In this document: positions 1-13,843 of the stretch, piece after piece
Numbering within the stretch: position 1 is the first letter of the stretch
Layout of the letters: each line of letters starts with the position of its first letter
From: Sclerurus mexicanus
Lineage: Eukaryota > Chordata > Aves > Passeriformes > Furnariidae
NCBI GenBank assembly: GCA_013396755.1
Contig: VWZF01002474.1
Span: forward strand, 610,225-674,224
DNA: 64,000 nt
Direction: 5' to 3'
Notes under the pieces: model-generated
Seen by the model: only the letters and a program-made list of their open reading frames with translations
Database searches by the model: none
What the model was told of the DNA's origin: nothing
Made by a program: the position numbers and the translations under genes

Positions 1-3000
1 AGGTTCGAGGAGCAGACGCTTCTACTTTTCACTCCTTACATAAGAACTGTCAGCACTTAGCATGGATCTGCTTATTGATTCCAGCAATAAAGAAGATTAA
101 GTACTGAGTTTGTTCTGGGTCATTTCAGTCCACTAAGGCAAATTATGATTGCCCACCAGGCCACAAAGCTGCCTTGACAAATCACATGCCTGAAGGTATA
201 AAAGTATTAATCTTGAAAGAAATGCAGAATTATGCCTGTGCAACTGAACCTCTGTAAATTATGTCTTGACAAACTGACTTTCAGGATAGATTTGTACACA
301 CTCCTATATCTTTAGCCTCCTTTTAGGATGGCAAGCTTCATTTCACATTCATATTTTCCACCCCTGTTGAGACTCTGGTTAAAAAGAACATATATTCATA
401 AGGTAAGAGAATTCCATGCACAAGTCATTAGCGTGTGGGAGGCTGAGCAAAATGGAAAATAACATACATAGCCAGGCCAAAAAAATTATCTGCTTCCAGA
501 GGCAAAATTCAGTAGTAAGAAGCTAACAGAATTTTATAATTCTGTCTTCTCTTCTGGTCAAACAGGAAAGCAAGCCTAAATTAAAATCTGAAGTCAAATT
601 ATTGTATAAATTTGCAACACATTTACATTCTTATTCTGATTTCATTTCATCTTTATTTTCTCCTGCTATTTCTAAGTGCGTGTAATCCAAAATTACCACA
701 GAGTGCAAAATCAATACTGATAATACTTCTAACCTCTGCTACACCTTTTCCTGATGGACACTAAAGCTCCTAAAAACCAATTAAATTAGTTTTACAAGCA
801 CCACTGGATTTTGTTTTACCTTTGAAAAGAGACATGTTTACTAGAAGGGGCGCAATGATTTCTACTGTCCTCCATGAGCAATGTTTGGAGTTGCATCTGG
901 GTGCAACTCATTTGCAGCTTTCCTTTCACTTCCCCCACTAGAACAGTAGCCTCATCTGCTTTACAGAAAATTAAACATGGTTCCTACAGCCACATAGGGG
1001 ATTTTTTGACAACAACCAAGAAAAGACACTAGTAATACTAAGGGTAAAAAGCTAAAAAATGCAACTTCCTAATGACATATGTGCATCCATCTTTCTAAGA
1101 TTTAGGCTGCTCTTAATGTGCAGAGGGCAGGCTCTCAGAGAGTTAATGGGTGTGTGCTAATCTTGCTGCTGCTAAATGGAGTTACACGTGTACAGAAAGG
1201 GGAGAACAGATCCCTTACTGTTTTTCATTTTTTGGATGTGGGGAGTTATATTTCATGGGGAATGAAAAACAAATAAATTTTACTTTAGGAACCCTTCTGT
1301 TTTATTCGCACTATCACTAGTTTTGGCTGCCTCACAGACTGCAGAAAAATGATTAAACAGAACAATATAAAATACTTTGCTTGAGATGCAAGACAAATAA
1401 AGGTATAACAATGGTGTTTTCCTTGTTCTCTAACATATGAGCATATGTAAGCAATAAATATGAAAAATCTACAGTACGTATGCCCCCTTTCCAGGTAGCT
1501 TCACCTACAGGTTCCTGGAATCCCCTCATTCCCATGGCACAAGAAGGAGCCTGTAGTTTGGTGAAAGTTTACTTTTCTTCCACTCTCTCTCCACTCCTCA
1601 ATGACTATGTTAAACAATTCAGCTTAGAAATTATTTTCCTGCTCTAATTGCTTGACACTTATGGGCTGACAAGGAACTTTTTTCTCTTCTACTTCTTTAC
1701 TCAGGACAACCTGTTTCCTTTCACTCAAACACACATAAGCTATGCCTTGGAGGATTCACCCCTCCAGACTTCTGAATTAAACTCAAAATTGTGCTTATTC
1801 CTCTGCCAGAGAACAAAGTGCACTGCCACTTTGCAGAAGAAAGTACTCCTGTCTTGATCACTTCTTCTCTGCTATTGCTGCTTTTTTTTTGTGTGTGACA
1901 TGCAACATCTTTTGTCATCTGAAAAATGGCCCTCTCAAGTCCATTTGAATTTTTGCCCAAGGGAAGAAACATCCCCCTCTCTCACTTTCTGTTCTTGCAA
2001 TCCCACAACTAGAAACCTTTATATGTGATTTCTCCAGAATTTTAAGACAGTCAGATGAACCATTATCAGTCTGTTGAAATGTCTTGTAAAGTGAAAAGAC
2101 CTTTTCTTCTGATTGAAGCATCTGTCAGTACCATCCACTCAGCTGTTGCCATAATTGACTCATATTTTGCTTTTACTTTTCAATAGCACTAAGTTTATTT
2201 ATTTCAATAGCACTTAGTTTATTATTACTTAGTACCAAACTTTATTCTGAAGAATAAAAGTTTGAAACATGAATGATAGACTTCCTGGACCAAATTTCTT
2301 GATCCTATGTTTGAACTAAGGAATATTGGCAACATTGACCCAATAGACAGTTCTTAACCAAAAGAAACGGAAGTGAGCAGTGGGTGATCACACTGCAGCA
2401 GAACTCGCTTCAAGAGCCCTCTGTGATGCTTCACATTGTTTACAAAACTAGATGCCATTTTAAATAGATTTTGCAATAATTTACTGCCTGTTTCCTTTCA
2501 CTGTAAAATATAATGGAAATGAAAATAAGGCAAACTTTTATGCTAGCTTATTTTTGGAAGCTTTGTATCTAGTCTCACAGAACTGATAGTTACTCTACAA
2601 CAAGGCACAAAGTGATGATTGGGTCAGCTCTTCTATAATTACATTGTCTAACATTTTCTTTCAATTAGGATTTCTGTGATTTTTTTCTGAGAAACTCAAA
2701 CTGTTTCCAGTAGGCTTTTGAAATTCAGAGAAGCGTCTTTGTCTCATGAAATTCCATGTATTTCTCTCATGAAATTCTATTCAGGTTTGGCTGTGCCATG
2801 CATTTTTCAACACACATTTTATCTTCTCTTGCTTCTCTCCTCAAGGAAACACGGCAGTCTACAAGAACTATCCTTAAACAGACTGACACCGGCAAAAGCT
2901 GTGAAGGTTGCAGGAGGAAGACCTAGGACTTGGAGCTAGAGTGAGGATAGGAGGAAGGAGAAGCAAAGGGAGGAGACTTACTGGAATGTCTGTATCTGTG

Positions 3001-6000
3001 ACTACCCAGACCTGTCCGAGCAACTTCCCTTCGGGGGCTTAGGAGAGGACACAAAAACATCTCAGTTACAAGAGAGGGGAGGCAGAGGCACACAGCCAGG
3101 GCTCTCTGGTGCTCTATCTCCTCTCTCAGCCTTCCAGGACACAGGAGTGGAGCGCGCTCTGTTTATCCCAGAGTGGAAGGGATGAGAGAAACATTGAGTC
3201 ATCCAGCAGTAGCAGCCACCACATAAACTGAGGCAGTGAGCCTCATGCCATGAGGATGGAAGGGCTATAGCAAAAGCAGGCATAAGGAAGACATGACTAT
3301 GCAGGAAGGCACCTTGGTGGCACCCCTGTGTGGCCAAAGCAAGGACTGCCACCGGCCCAGGTGTGATATCCCTGCTGCCTTCACCAGTTCCACCATACTG
3401 ACAATTCATTGCACTACACACAACCTCCCTAATGTCAAAAATAGAAGCTTTGAAAGAAACAAAATTGCAGAGAAAGTCTAAGTGGCAGGAAAGTTTCTGA
3501 GAGGGCAGCCCAGGCACTGAAGCCCCACCATCATGTCAGTGGAATTAACTTTTTGCTAATGCTTTACATGGAATGCAAATATTGTCTGTTTAAATTAAAA
3601 AAAAAAAAAGGCAAAGAGCTAGCTTACAAAACTTATACAAACTTAAATGAGGATGAAAGACTATTTCATTACATTTTTTACATAGCAGGCATATGTAAGC
3701 AATGGAGATCAAGAAGAAATATTTATTTTGTTATCATTATTTTATCTTCATTGGTCTGTGACCCCAGTCAGCAAACTTTGTTTAAGGAAGTCTAAGTTAA
3801 CAGGGTCTGCTTCCTATAAACTCATCTCACATCTTCCTGGTCTGGCTTACATACAGTCCTTTCAGTAACTCCATACCAATCTCTGAGACAGAATGTTGTT
3901 TACAAATAATTTGAGATAAAACACAAGCCTTTTGCTCTTCACTCAGCTATTTATTTTAAAATATCTCCTGTTTTTAAAATGCAATCATTCATCCTCTTAT
4001 TTCCTGGACATATACCACCCTTTGGATTCTACTGAAGTGGAATTCTACCTTGAATCTTCTACACTAGAATCTACTGGATTCTACCTTGTCTGCAATTTCT
4101 ATATAAGCAGTTTTTGTAGTGCAGGGCTATAGATCATGCTAAACCCTGATGTCTCAGAAGAGAAATATAAGGAGCATTTGCTGTGGGATATCAATCTAGT
4201 GACTACCAGATGCATTTTCCCTCATTTCTTTTATATATAAAAGATAATCATGTATGATCAAATACTAAAAACTGTCTGAACTAATAACCATTTTGAAAAT
4301 ATTTACTACTTGCTTCTAAAAACCAGAAAAAGCATAGTACTTTTAAGACAAGTATGTCTCCAGAATGAAATAAAACAACTGAAATTTTTTTTATAAATTT
4401 TAATGGTCAGATTGGCGTGTATATGCATGTGATACACTTATAAGTTATAAATACACAGACTAATAATATAACTGATGCTGATTTTTGTACAGATAAACAC
4501 AAACCCAAATAATGTCTTTTCACATGGTTCTTGTCCTTTTTTTTGATGAGATCTCTTACTGTTTGTTTTCAGTCATGAATCAGTGGACAGAAATAGAGGT
4601 ACATTCTTTGTGAAGCAGTGAAAGGTGGCAAGTAATTAATACTTAACAGAAATCCATACCCTAGGTCCTGTTGTCTCCAAGAGAAGAGTTTGAGCTTCTG
4701 TGAAAGTATGTGATGAGTACTTGATAATCTCACTTTTCAAGAAAAGTCCTGTCTACACCAAGACAAATGGGTATATTAAAAGTGGCTGACTCAGGCACAC
4801 TGTATATATGCTTCTGCTTTAAAAGCTGCTTTTAAAGGACCCAAATCAAATCAACCCGTATAACTATAGAGTCAGTACAGCTTACTAGACACTAATCACC
4901 TAAAATTTTTCTCTTCTGCTTCATTCTGCAGCTGGGTAGCTGTAGATCAAACAACATTATCCAAGAAAAGACAACTGAGAAGTTTGAGGAACTGAATCAT
5001 ATTGAAGCATTTATTAGAAGAGATTCCATCACAAGAAAATAAAGTGATCATGAAACAAATGTTAGAATTGAAGAACAATATTCAAAAGAGAAACTACTGA
5101 ACTTGTAACTTTGAAAGGTACCCAAGTTACCCTCTGCACACTGGAACAAATGGGAGACCCACGCAGAGGGGAGAAATCTGGGGAACTGCAGGAGGGATGT
5201 TCTTCTAAGCTCATGGTAAATGCCTCCGGAGTCAGAGAGGAGCTTTATTTGAGGGAGACCCACAGAGGCAGAAAGGATCCAGAACAGGGACTGGAGTGGT
5301 TGTGGGAAGTATAGCCATTCTAGGGTAAGAGATAGACTTTTCCCAATCTTTTTATCTCTGATGAAGAGAAAGCAGAGTGATTTCTGGCCCATAAATCCCC
5401 ATCTCCTTACTAGGCTGCATGAGTGGTAACTCCACAGAAAAAGAAGGTGGGAAGAACAGGAGGACTTGCTCTGCACACTTTGCTTTGGGGTGCTGCGAGC
5501 AATGACTAAATGCACCAAAAGCTGATTTGAAATCAAATCAAATACAGAACACTTGGTCTTGAACTACATATTTGTAAGTCTGATTTCCATATGTAGTAAA
5601 CTGTCTGAAAAATCTAATGAAGATTAAAATAAAAATGAAAATCCCCCAGAAACTAAACAGAAAATAAAAAATGAGAATATATGATTTATTTATTTTATTT
5701 ATTATTAATATAAAAAGATTTGAGAAGGCAGCAATTTAGAACCTGTGCTTTTTAGATTATTCAGAATTCACCCAAATGCAGTGAAGAGCTAGGAGATAAA
5801 ATTGCATATGAAACTGTCTGTTACTACATAAAAGGGCATGCAGTGATTTAAAAAAATACGTCTAACTATAAATACATATTAAAAGTCTCTATGATATCTG
5901 CTACCAAACAGGAAAACAAACCCAAAACTAAGTCACTGTGGCTGGTAATCTGGAACTGAATTTCAAACTCAGTGAAAATTAGAAAGTATGTAGCACAATA

Positions 6001-7915
6001 GGCAAAAGACAGACTGAGCATACAGCATAATAAAATAATGTTTTCTAAATTCTCATGTGATGAACTAAAAACTATATGCAATTTTAGTAATTTCATTTCA
6101 TAAAGAGAAATAGAGTAGCAAAAGGTCTGGCAAAAAACAATAAAAAGTATTAAAAATATGGTATAGATTCTGTCTGAGGAGCCATGAAATACATGAACAT
6201 TTCCTGCCTTGAAAAGAGTGGATTTAGAGCTGCATAAAAATCAACAGTATCATGAGGAAACAGAACATTTATTCATTGTGCCTCATATTACAAGAACTTG
6301 CAGAAGACCAAAGTAGAAATAGAGAGCAGAAATATTAGAAATAAGAAAATTTTTTTGCTTATGCTTGTAAATAAATAGAAGCGATAATATATAGTAAACA
6401 TACACTATAACTGTAAAAAGTTTGTTATTTCTCATGCAAGAAATACCACACAAGAAGTTAATCAAGACATGTACCTGAAATAATTCTTCTGACTTGATAT
6501 AGCTTTCCTCTTTCCTTTAGGGATCAGTTTCATTATCCCTTTAGCAAGCTATTTTCTTTTCTGCTTTACAGATTCTGACATATGTCATATATGCTCATTA
6601 TAGTTTGCTTCAGTGAAAATGTGTAACACGCTTAAGATTGTTAACATCCTTTCTTTTGAAGACATTTAACATGTTGCAAAAATTGTAATACTGTCCAGCA
6701 GTATTATAAGATCTCAATACATTAGACACCACAAATTATAAAGTCAAGTTGGCAAGTTCATGCAGAGACATCCAAAGTCTTGCTTGTTTTATGAAAATGT
6801 TATTGAGCCCAAACTTTGTCAATATGTCTTAATTTCTTTCTAGAAAACATAAATTATCATGGAGTTTCTTTATTTTCTCTTCCTCAAAAAGTAGCTGTGT
6901 TACTAGTGCTCATCACTGTAAAAAGAAGAGCTTTTACTTGTAGCCAATATATGATCACAGTGGATTTTAGCTTGGTTGTATTTGTATTTGGTTCATTTCC
7001 AGTGCTGAGCCTCAGATTGGCTGAACCTCTTCCTCAAGGATGAGAAAGGGGAAATGACTGGATCCAAACTGATCCACAGTTATCCAGGCTTACTAAAGAT
7101 CTGAGATGTTTACACCCAATTTAAACATCAAATCGAAACCAATTAAACCCAAAATTTAAAATACACAACTTTGTGTTTTTGTCCTATTTCAGATAGTCAA
7201 TAAAACAGTGAAATACTCTTTTCTCAAGTATTTCTAGTACAATTTGTTGTACTAGACAAATTACATTTGTTGTCATTTTGTTAGTGACATTTTAGTACAT
7301 TAGTAAGTATATTTAATTAGTACAATTCATTTAATAAATTGATTACTAAGCATTAAAGTCTTATTAGCTTTTATGAAAATCCATTCCCTTCACCACAGCA
7401 TCATTTCAAAGTGACAACACAGCCATCAAATTTATAATTGCCCACTGGAAAGAGAAAAGGTTTAAGCCAAAAATAATTTATAGCATAGACTTTTTAAGGA
7501 GAAAATCAGAGCCATGATATCTGGCAACTCTGATCTGTAAGTCTGCTGATCTTCAAAATTTAGTAGTGTGAAAGCTATTATATATACTATCCTGATTTCA
7601 TAATATAAATTCCTTATTTCTTTGGAATAAAGAAAAGTAATATAGGGTGTAAAGGTTTAAAGTCTTCTTTTTGCATAGGAGGTCTTCTATATGAAAATTT
7701 CATCACCCTTCCAATCCTCCCTCAAAATCATTTCAACTCCCCACTCCCAGAGAATAGAAAAGAGAACATAACCGGCAAATTCCTCACACCTCCTTTCACT
7801 TCATAGCTCAACGGGAAGTATCTTGAAAAGAAGACATGAATTGAGAAAAGGCCATCCTATGGAACATGGAGACTCAGAAAACTGTGGCTATTATTTTTGG
7901 TCCTGAATTAGGGTA

Positions 7916-7956
7916 TTTTTTCCCCCTCCTTCCCCCTCTCTCCCCCTTTTCCACAG
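7916..7956 (+). other. 37-nt pure pyrimidine tract followed by CAG (splice-acceptor-like)
   Basis: Positions 7916-7952 contain only C and T, and CACAG follows at 7952-7956. This is the layout of a strong vertebrate 3' splice site. Downstream, all three frames close within about 35 bases, and I see no good donor close by, so a coding exon is unlikely. It could be an acceptor for a non-coding transcript, a decoy site, or a simple low-complexity tract. Confidence 0.4.
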
Positions 7957-9405
7957 AATAGAAGAAATTCAATTTTCTAGCCAAGTCTAGTGAAAAATGA
8001 ATTTTTTAACTACACTGAATTTTTTAACTACACAAAGTCCATTTGAAAACAATATAAATTAACCAGATTGTATTCCTGTTGCCTTTTAGATTTAAGGTTC
8101 TAATATGGTGCTCCCATTTAATGAAAAGTTTCTGGTGCTCATTATAGCCCTAAGCTCTGAAACCTGAGGCACTAAGGACAGTGACTTCTGGCAACCAACC
8201 TGCTTACTAAGTAGCAGGGGGCATGTTTTCATTCCTGGTGTAGACATGACTAAAAAATATTTTTGACATTATTGTGCATATACTTTGTATATAAAGAGCT
8301 GAAAATCATTTTCTCCCACTGAGAAAGACAAATATTTTACCATTGAGAGTCTACAGAGAATGACTACTGATATGACTGTGGTTTTTGGTGGGAATGAACC
8401 ACTAACTGTATCATTTGGAATGCCATGTTGTTGCACCTGTAAAAAAGTTCCAAGGGCAAACTGAATATTTCTGGAATGTAGCTGAAGATGCAAAAAGCAA
8501 AAATTAATCAAAATAGCTGTTATACCTGGTATTTCTTCGAAACGAGAGAGAGAAATAACAAATAATGCACACTTAGTGTTTTGTAAATGCACTGGAGGAC
8601 CTAATTGAATCCATTTTCTTCAAGGAGGGAGTGTAAAAATTTAATTTATTCCCCAAGTTGGTGAAATTGGGAGGAAAAAAGTCTGTATTCAAGCGAAACC
8701 CTGAAATTGACTGTTTTTCATTATAGTATTCTTATTTTGAAATTCAGGAAGCCTGTCTTCCAAAGGACTTTTGCACAGTGTATGCATTTCACCTCTGTAT
8801 CCCCTCTCTGCCTCTAAAAGGCATAATGTCAATATGACTGCTATAGTCAATAGACTCTCTCCAGAGTGCCTGAATTCCAAACTCATCAACTGGACTCCTG
8901 ATTTTGTAATGATACTCTCCTACACATCATGCATAAACTGTCTGGAAAGATATGCCCAACCCTGGAAATTACAGTTTTTGAGTACATGTGTACAGAAAGA
9001 AGTTAAACAGATGACTCTTGAGCTTATGTGGAGATTTTCCCTCGATTTTAAAACCAATTGAGGTCTATTTCCTTTACCAGCTATCAACTCCCACACAACA
9101 CGCAAAAGCTATCTTAAAATCCTCATCTATATATTGAATTAAGCTGAAAGTGTCTCAACATTTGGAATTTGCCAGGAAGGCACTGACAGCTGCACGAAGG
9201 TATTCAATGGAACTAAGTGTAAAATTGTCTCTGAACCTGGGCTCTTCAAAGCCCCGTTTCTGCTGTGGAGGGTACAACTCTTAGAGACCATCCTTTACAC
9301 AAAAAATTCTTACTTTAGTGCATTAATATTGAAAGCTGCCCCTCTCTCTGATAAAAGTGTTAAACAATCAAAGAAAAACGGAAAGAGATATCTTCATTTA
9401 GCGGC

Positions 9406-9475
9406 AAAAACAAACAAAAAACCCAAAAAACTCCAACAAACAAAAAACTACACACCACCACCGTCAACAAAAACC
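9406..9475 (+). repeat. A/C-rich low-complexity tract
   Basis: About 70 bases made almost only of A and C, with CAAA and CAACA units and almost no G or T on this strand. Similar tracts occur near 44766-44822, 48180-48240 and 58138-58228, and the complementary T/G type occurs near 59076-59160. It is not a clean microsatellite. It may be a decayed A-rich retroposon tail, but I see no recognisable element body upstream. Confidence 0.6.
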
Positions 9476-10749
9476 AATGAAAAGCCCAAACCAAAGCTAT
9501 AATTAATTTAAAAGTGGAACTTCCAGTGCATTGAGCCTCTCAGGGCCGCTCAGAAGTGGACAGACTGAACCAGTGAATCCAAAGCAAGTCTTCCTTGCCC
9601 ATTGTCTGTACCTTGCATGAAAAAAAATCATAAGGAGATCAAAAGAGGTTTATATTTTGCGACAGTCTTAGCAAAGATGCTAATAATACAATAGTAAGGT
9701 TGTTGAATTTGCTTTAATAAGGTGCAGTTACACAGCTTAATAATGTAACCCCAACTGCTCTGGCTAAACAAATTTCTCACTGGTCCCTCTCTCCTCTTCC
9801 ATTTTCCCTTAGCTCCCTTACAGAACAGCACTTTGCAACTGTCCTTCATACTACTCCAGATTTTCCTCACTTCTCAGTCTAATGAAGTTATCTATTTAAA
9901 ACTCACTGCCGACTCCCACTAACCAAAGTGAAATTTTGGATCGTAAGGCGAACTTTCCACAAGTACCATAATGTTCAACTTGGAATATTTGTTCTTGCAT
10001 TGAAGAGTATTTGTCGTGGTTGATTCCTAGTGTGAAACTCTCATCAGTAAGACCTACTTATCCTGGAAACTCTAGAACTAATAAAGAATGAGTTAGAATG
10101 TGGGAGAACAGTAGAGATCCAGAGGTAACAGAATTGTTTACAAAATTTCCTAAAGTTCAAGGACATTTCAACTAAACCTACTAGATTTTCACACAAGGTA
10201 CAATGGAGTAACTAACAAAAAATATCACAAATCAGTGTAAGAACAAGAAAAGCCTACATGAAAGTGAAGGCTAGAAGTAAAGAGTACATCATATGAGCAA
10301 AACTGGCTTTAATGTAGATACATACAGCCTAAGGCAAACCTCTATATTTGTGTTCAGTAACTGATGTACAATATGCCAAAGATAAAACTTTGGGCATTTC
10401 TAATTTCAACCTAAGTGATTTTCTTCATTAAAAAGAAATTACGGTAATAGTGAACTTGAAATTCTCTACCAACACACTGTTCTTAAATAAGTAGTACCGC
10501 AGAGCATCAACAAATATTAGTGGTGAAATATGACAAAAAATTTGAAATTCAGTATCAGTAATCATTACAGTAAAATAATATTCACATATATTATACATAG
10601 GATTTGCCTGAGAAAATTCTATGTAATTTTGATTTGGAGTATATTTTATGTATACATATAGGTATACATGTACATGGACACATATGTACACACATATATT
10701 TAAACTACAACCAGTCTTAAAGTCCTTACTACATATTAACCCCGATGAT

Positions 10750-10866
10750 CATCTTTGGAGATATTTAAAACAAAAGTGGAAGAGGCCCTGAGCAACTTGC
10801 TCTGGTTGATCCCACTTTGAGTGACATGTTGGATCAGAGACTTCCAGAGGCTGCCTCCTATTAGGA
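10750..10866 (+). mobile_element. CR1 LINE fragment, 3' UTR part, plus strand
   Basis: The block resembles the CR1 region just before the 3' end: a GGAGATATTTAAAA-like start, a 'GAGCAACTTGCTCTGGTTGATCC'-type stretch (the usual 'CTGGGCAACCTGCTCTAGGTGACC' region), then GTTGGATCAGA and a CCAGAGG block. The terminal octamer tail is missing or decayed. It is short, 5'-truncated and diverged, so an old copy. The call comes from recalled CR1 consensus features; RepeatMasker would settle the subfamily. Confidence 0.7.
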
Positions 10867-13785
10867 AGGAAATCAAGATCTAGCCCTTCTGGGTATGCTA
10901 TTTCAATGCTCTGGCCTCTCTGTTGCTCTGTTTTTGTCCTTCTGTTTTTTCTTTTGTAAAAAGAACAAACACCAACATAAAAAACATATTTTAATTTTTT
11001 TCTCCAGACAAACAAACAACAGAAAATAGAACCAGATGACTAAAAAAAATAAAAAAAAAAGGAGAATGCTCTAAAATATGTCTCCTTTTTGAGAAAAGAG
11101 AAAATCATTTGTAAGTTTTTCCTCCTTCTGCTACTGCCCTCATCAGGAAAACTTTATAACAAAGAAGATACATTTCAGCAACAAAAATCATGTTAAGAAC
11201 AACAGGAAACTATCAGAAAAGTGCAGCTTAACACTTCTGACAATTAAAAAATATTAACTTTGGAGACTTGTGTATAAGACAAAATGGGTATCCTTCGATT
11301 GTTTCATCACCTAAAGAATGATTTTAAAATTGATTTTAGGTTCATCAATTGAACAGAATTACTATAAACCTTAAATATTTAAAAACTGCCCAACTAATCT
11401 GTTATCTTCGGTTTTAATTTTCTTTTAGGAGGAATTGCTTTTTATTATGAATACCTTTATAAATTTGGCTTAAATACACAAACTGCTTTTTTTCCAGTGC
11501 TCTAATAATAGAATTTAACATGAAGGTCAACAAGTACAAGGTTCAAAACAAAATAGGTTTGCAAGCACAAACATTTATGGTGGAGATTTATTTGAATAAT
11601 TTCTATTACATGAATGTAACCACTTGCATTAATTTTTCTCAAGGCTGCAGAAATAAATTCATAACTTTCTTACATGGGCTATTTTTTTGTTTCAAATTCA
11701 GAACATTAACATTTCTGAAAGAACAGAGCAAGGTCAAAAAACTCTAGATGCTCATTTTCCATGTTCATTATTGCTATGTATCTAAAAGATATTTTTAAAG
11801 GTTTCTTAGTAAGTTTTCTGTGCATTCTTTTTTTTGAACAACCATATCTTAAAAAAACAAAAGGAAGTTAGCATAACAGAGAAGTTAGACTCAGCAAAAC
11901 CAGGAGTTGAACAATGATTTGTCTTGAGGACTTTTATTTAAATCTTCTAAAGCAAAAAGTCAGGCAGCTTTCTGTTACATTTTCTTATAGTCTACAAGAA
12001 CCTTCAGAGTTAAATGAGAAAATACTCTCTGGGTTCTGTTCTGTTGTCCACCCTGTAGTTCAACTGCTTCAGGTGTCAAGTATTTTCATCTGCAAGTGAG
12101 GTCAGATGAGGTCATTATATGCTTTAAAACCCAGAAGAGCTGCAGATGACTGCTTGATATGGAATATTTTCTTCTGTTTAACTACAGTGCTCACTAGTAT
12201 TAAATACGTGCACATATACTTGCAGAAGCAAGTATGGGAACACTGTGCAGTAAAAGGCACTAAGGCTAAATCCTTTGAGACATCAACATTCCAGCACAAA
12301 TTTCACCCGAGTGACAAGAGACTTAGCCATTCAGATTCCTCTCAACTTCTCAGTCCCACCAGTTACATATCACACCTCTTCCAGACCAGGACACCTAACT
12401 GGAAAAGGACTCGTCCATAAACAAATGAGTGACCGTGATTTTAAAATTCCCTCCAGAATATACTCAGGAACAATTTGCTGCCTATAGGTTGTTCCCTGTC
12501 CCCTTCAGATGCATGCCCTTCACAACCCAAAGCCACTACTGACCACCATGAACAACTTTCTTCCACCCAAATGGCAGTAAAGTGTACAATTCTTGGTCTA
12601 TTTCAGAGATTTTTGATTCTATTATGGAGTATTTACTAGTCGCTTATGTTCTTCCACACCACAAAGTCATTTCATTACTCATCAATCATTTTGAAAAATA
12701 TTCAGTAAAACACAGTTAAAAGATTCTTGAAATGCATGAACAGATGACTCCTCTTAAGTTACCAATCTGGCCAGTAACTATAGGGAGCCTTAATGATGCA
12801 CACACCAGAAAACTGTTTCACATTACTTATAAGCAACAGTTGTCCTTTTAGATTTTCAGGAAGATAAAGAATACTATCTAGATTGCCATGAAAAATGCTT
12901 CTGATATTCATAACAACTTAACAATGAAATCACAGCTTTACATAAAATATTCACCCATTCACATATCAGTTAAAGATAATATCCCGAATTTCTCCCTAAA
13001 TTCCTTATAAGCAGATTCTTGTTATTTCTACTACTTAAAAGTTTACTAGGTTAAGAAAAAAGACTGAGTAAACCCATACATCCTCCTGAAAATTATAGTT
13101 AGCTGACATTTACTGAATCTTGCTTTTCGTCTTCTAAATGCTAGCACAGTGCACAGCAAACTGTGTATCTAATCATAGGTTACTAAAAATAAAGTAATTT
13201 AGCTAAAGCCAACAAATAAACCTTGGAATTTCAGATTCAGAGTGTACACATTTAAGACTGTATTGTCACGTATACTGTAAATTTCATCTATGACTGAGAA
13301 AAGGCTAGAGATCAAGCCCAGCAGAGGTATAACTGATAGGTCTACCTAAAACACTCCTCATCATCACTACTCCTGCAGGGAAGGGAAGGGAAGGTGGGGG
13401 GAGAGAGAAAAAACGTAGCCCTAAATGCCCTCCGTGTTGCTAAATGAGGTGAAAAAAGAAATCGTTCACACCTCTAGTTTAATGTCCATTATTTAATGTC
13501 CATTAAAAACTATGCAAACAAAACCATACAGCTCTATTTATATAAGAATGCAAATAAAGTTCAGCATATCAAGCATATTTTAAAAGACAAAGAAAAATAA
13601 GCATGAAGAGATTTTTATAGATCTGGCATATTTTGATAAACAGAATTGTCACAGTCTACTACTAAATGTATATTTTTAAAGATTATAAGTTTTTTTTACC
13701 TCCAGTTCTAGTGCTGAGATCCTGAATGCAGAACACTTCAGTGCTGGATACTGTTTGTTTCTTTTCTTATTTTTCTTGTAATTCC

Positions 13786-13843
13786 TTCTTTTTTTTTTTT
13801 TNNNNNNNNNNNNNNNNTTTTTTTTTTTTTTTTTTTTTTTTTT
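13786..13843. repeat. T homopolymer interrupted by a 16-base assembly gap
   Basis: A run of T ends at 13801, sixteen N follow (13802-13817), and an unbroken T run continues to 13843. The true length of the homopolymer is therefore unknown and may be longer or shorter than drawn. On the minus strand it is a poly(A), which could be the tail of a retroposed sequence; I see no recognisable body next to it. Confidence 0.9.

Larger units (their letters stand above)
1..10749. other. AT-rich unique intergenic or intronic DNA
   Basis: I find no recognisable exon, RNA gene or interspersed repeat here. Open frames are short, occur on both strands and have no splice-site context. Minor content: an A run near 3598-3609, a slightly GC-richer patch at 2880-3540, a 23-bp imperfect tandem duplication near 2176-2222, a 17-bp direct duplication near 8007-8033, a polypyrimidine tract at 7916-7952, and an A/C-only stretch at 9406-9475. 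The composition fits a bird gene desert or a long intron. Confidence 0.6.

Noticed and set aside
5048..5536. 162-residue minus-strand frame in a slightly GC-richer patch
   Set aside because: No recognisable protein family, a competing frame on the other strand (5111-5314), and no splice sites in a sensible place.
10005..10045. GTCGTGGTTGATTCC, similar to the start of a bird ERVL LTR
   Set aside because: Similarity covers only about ten bases and the following sequence does not match the LTR.
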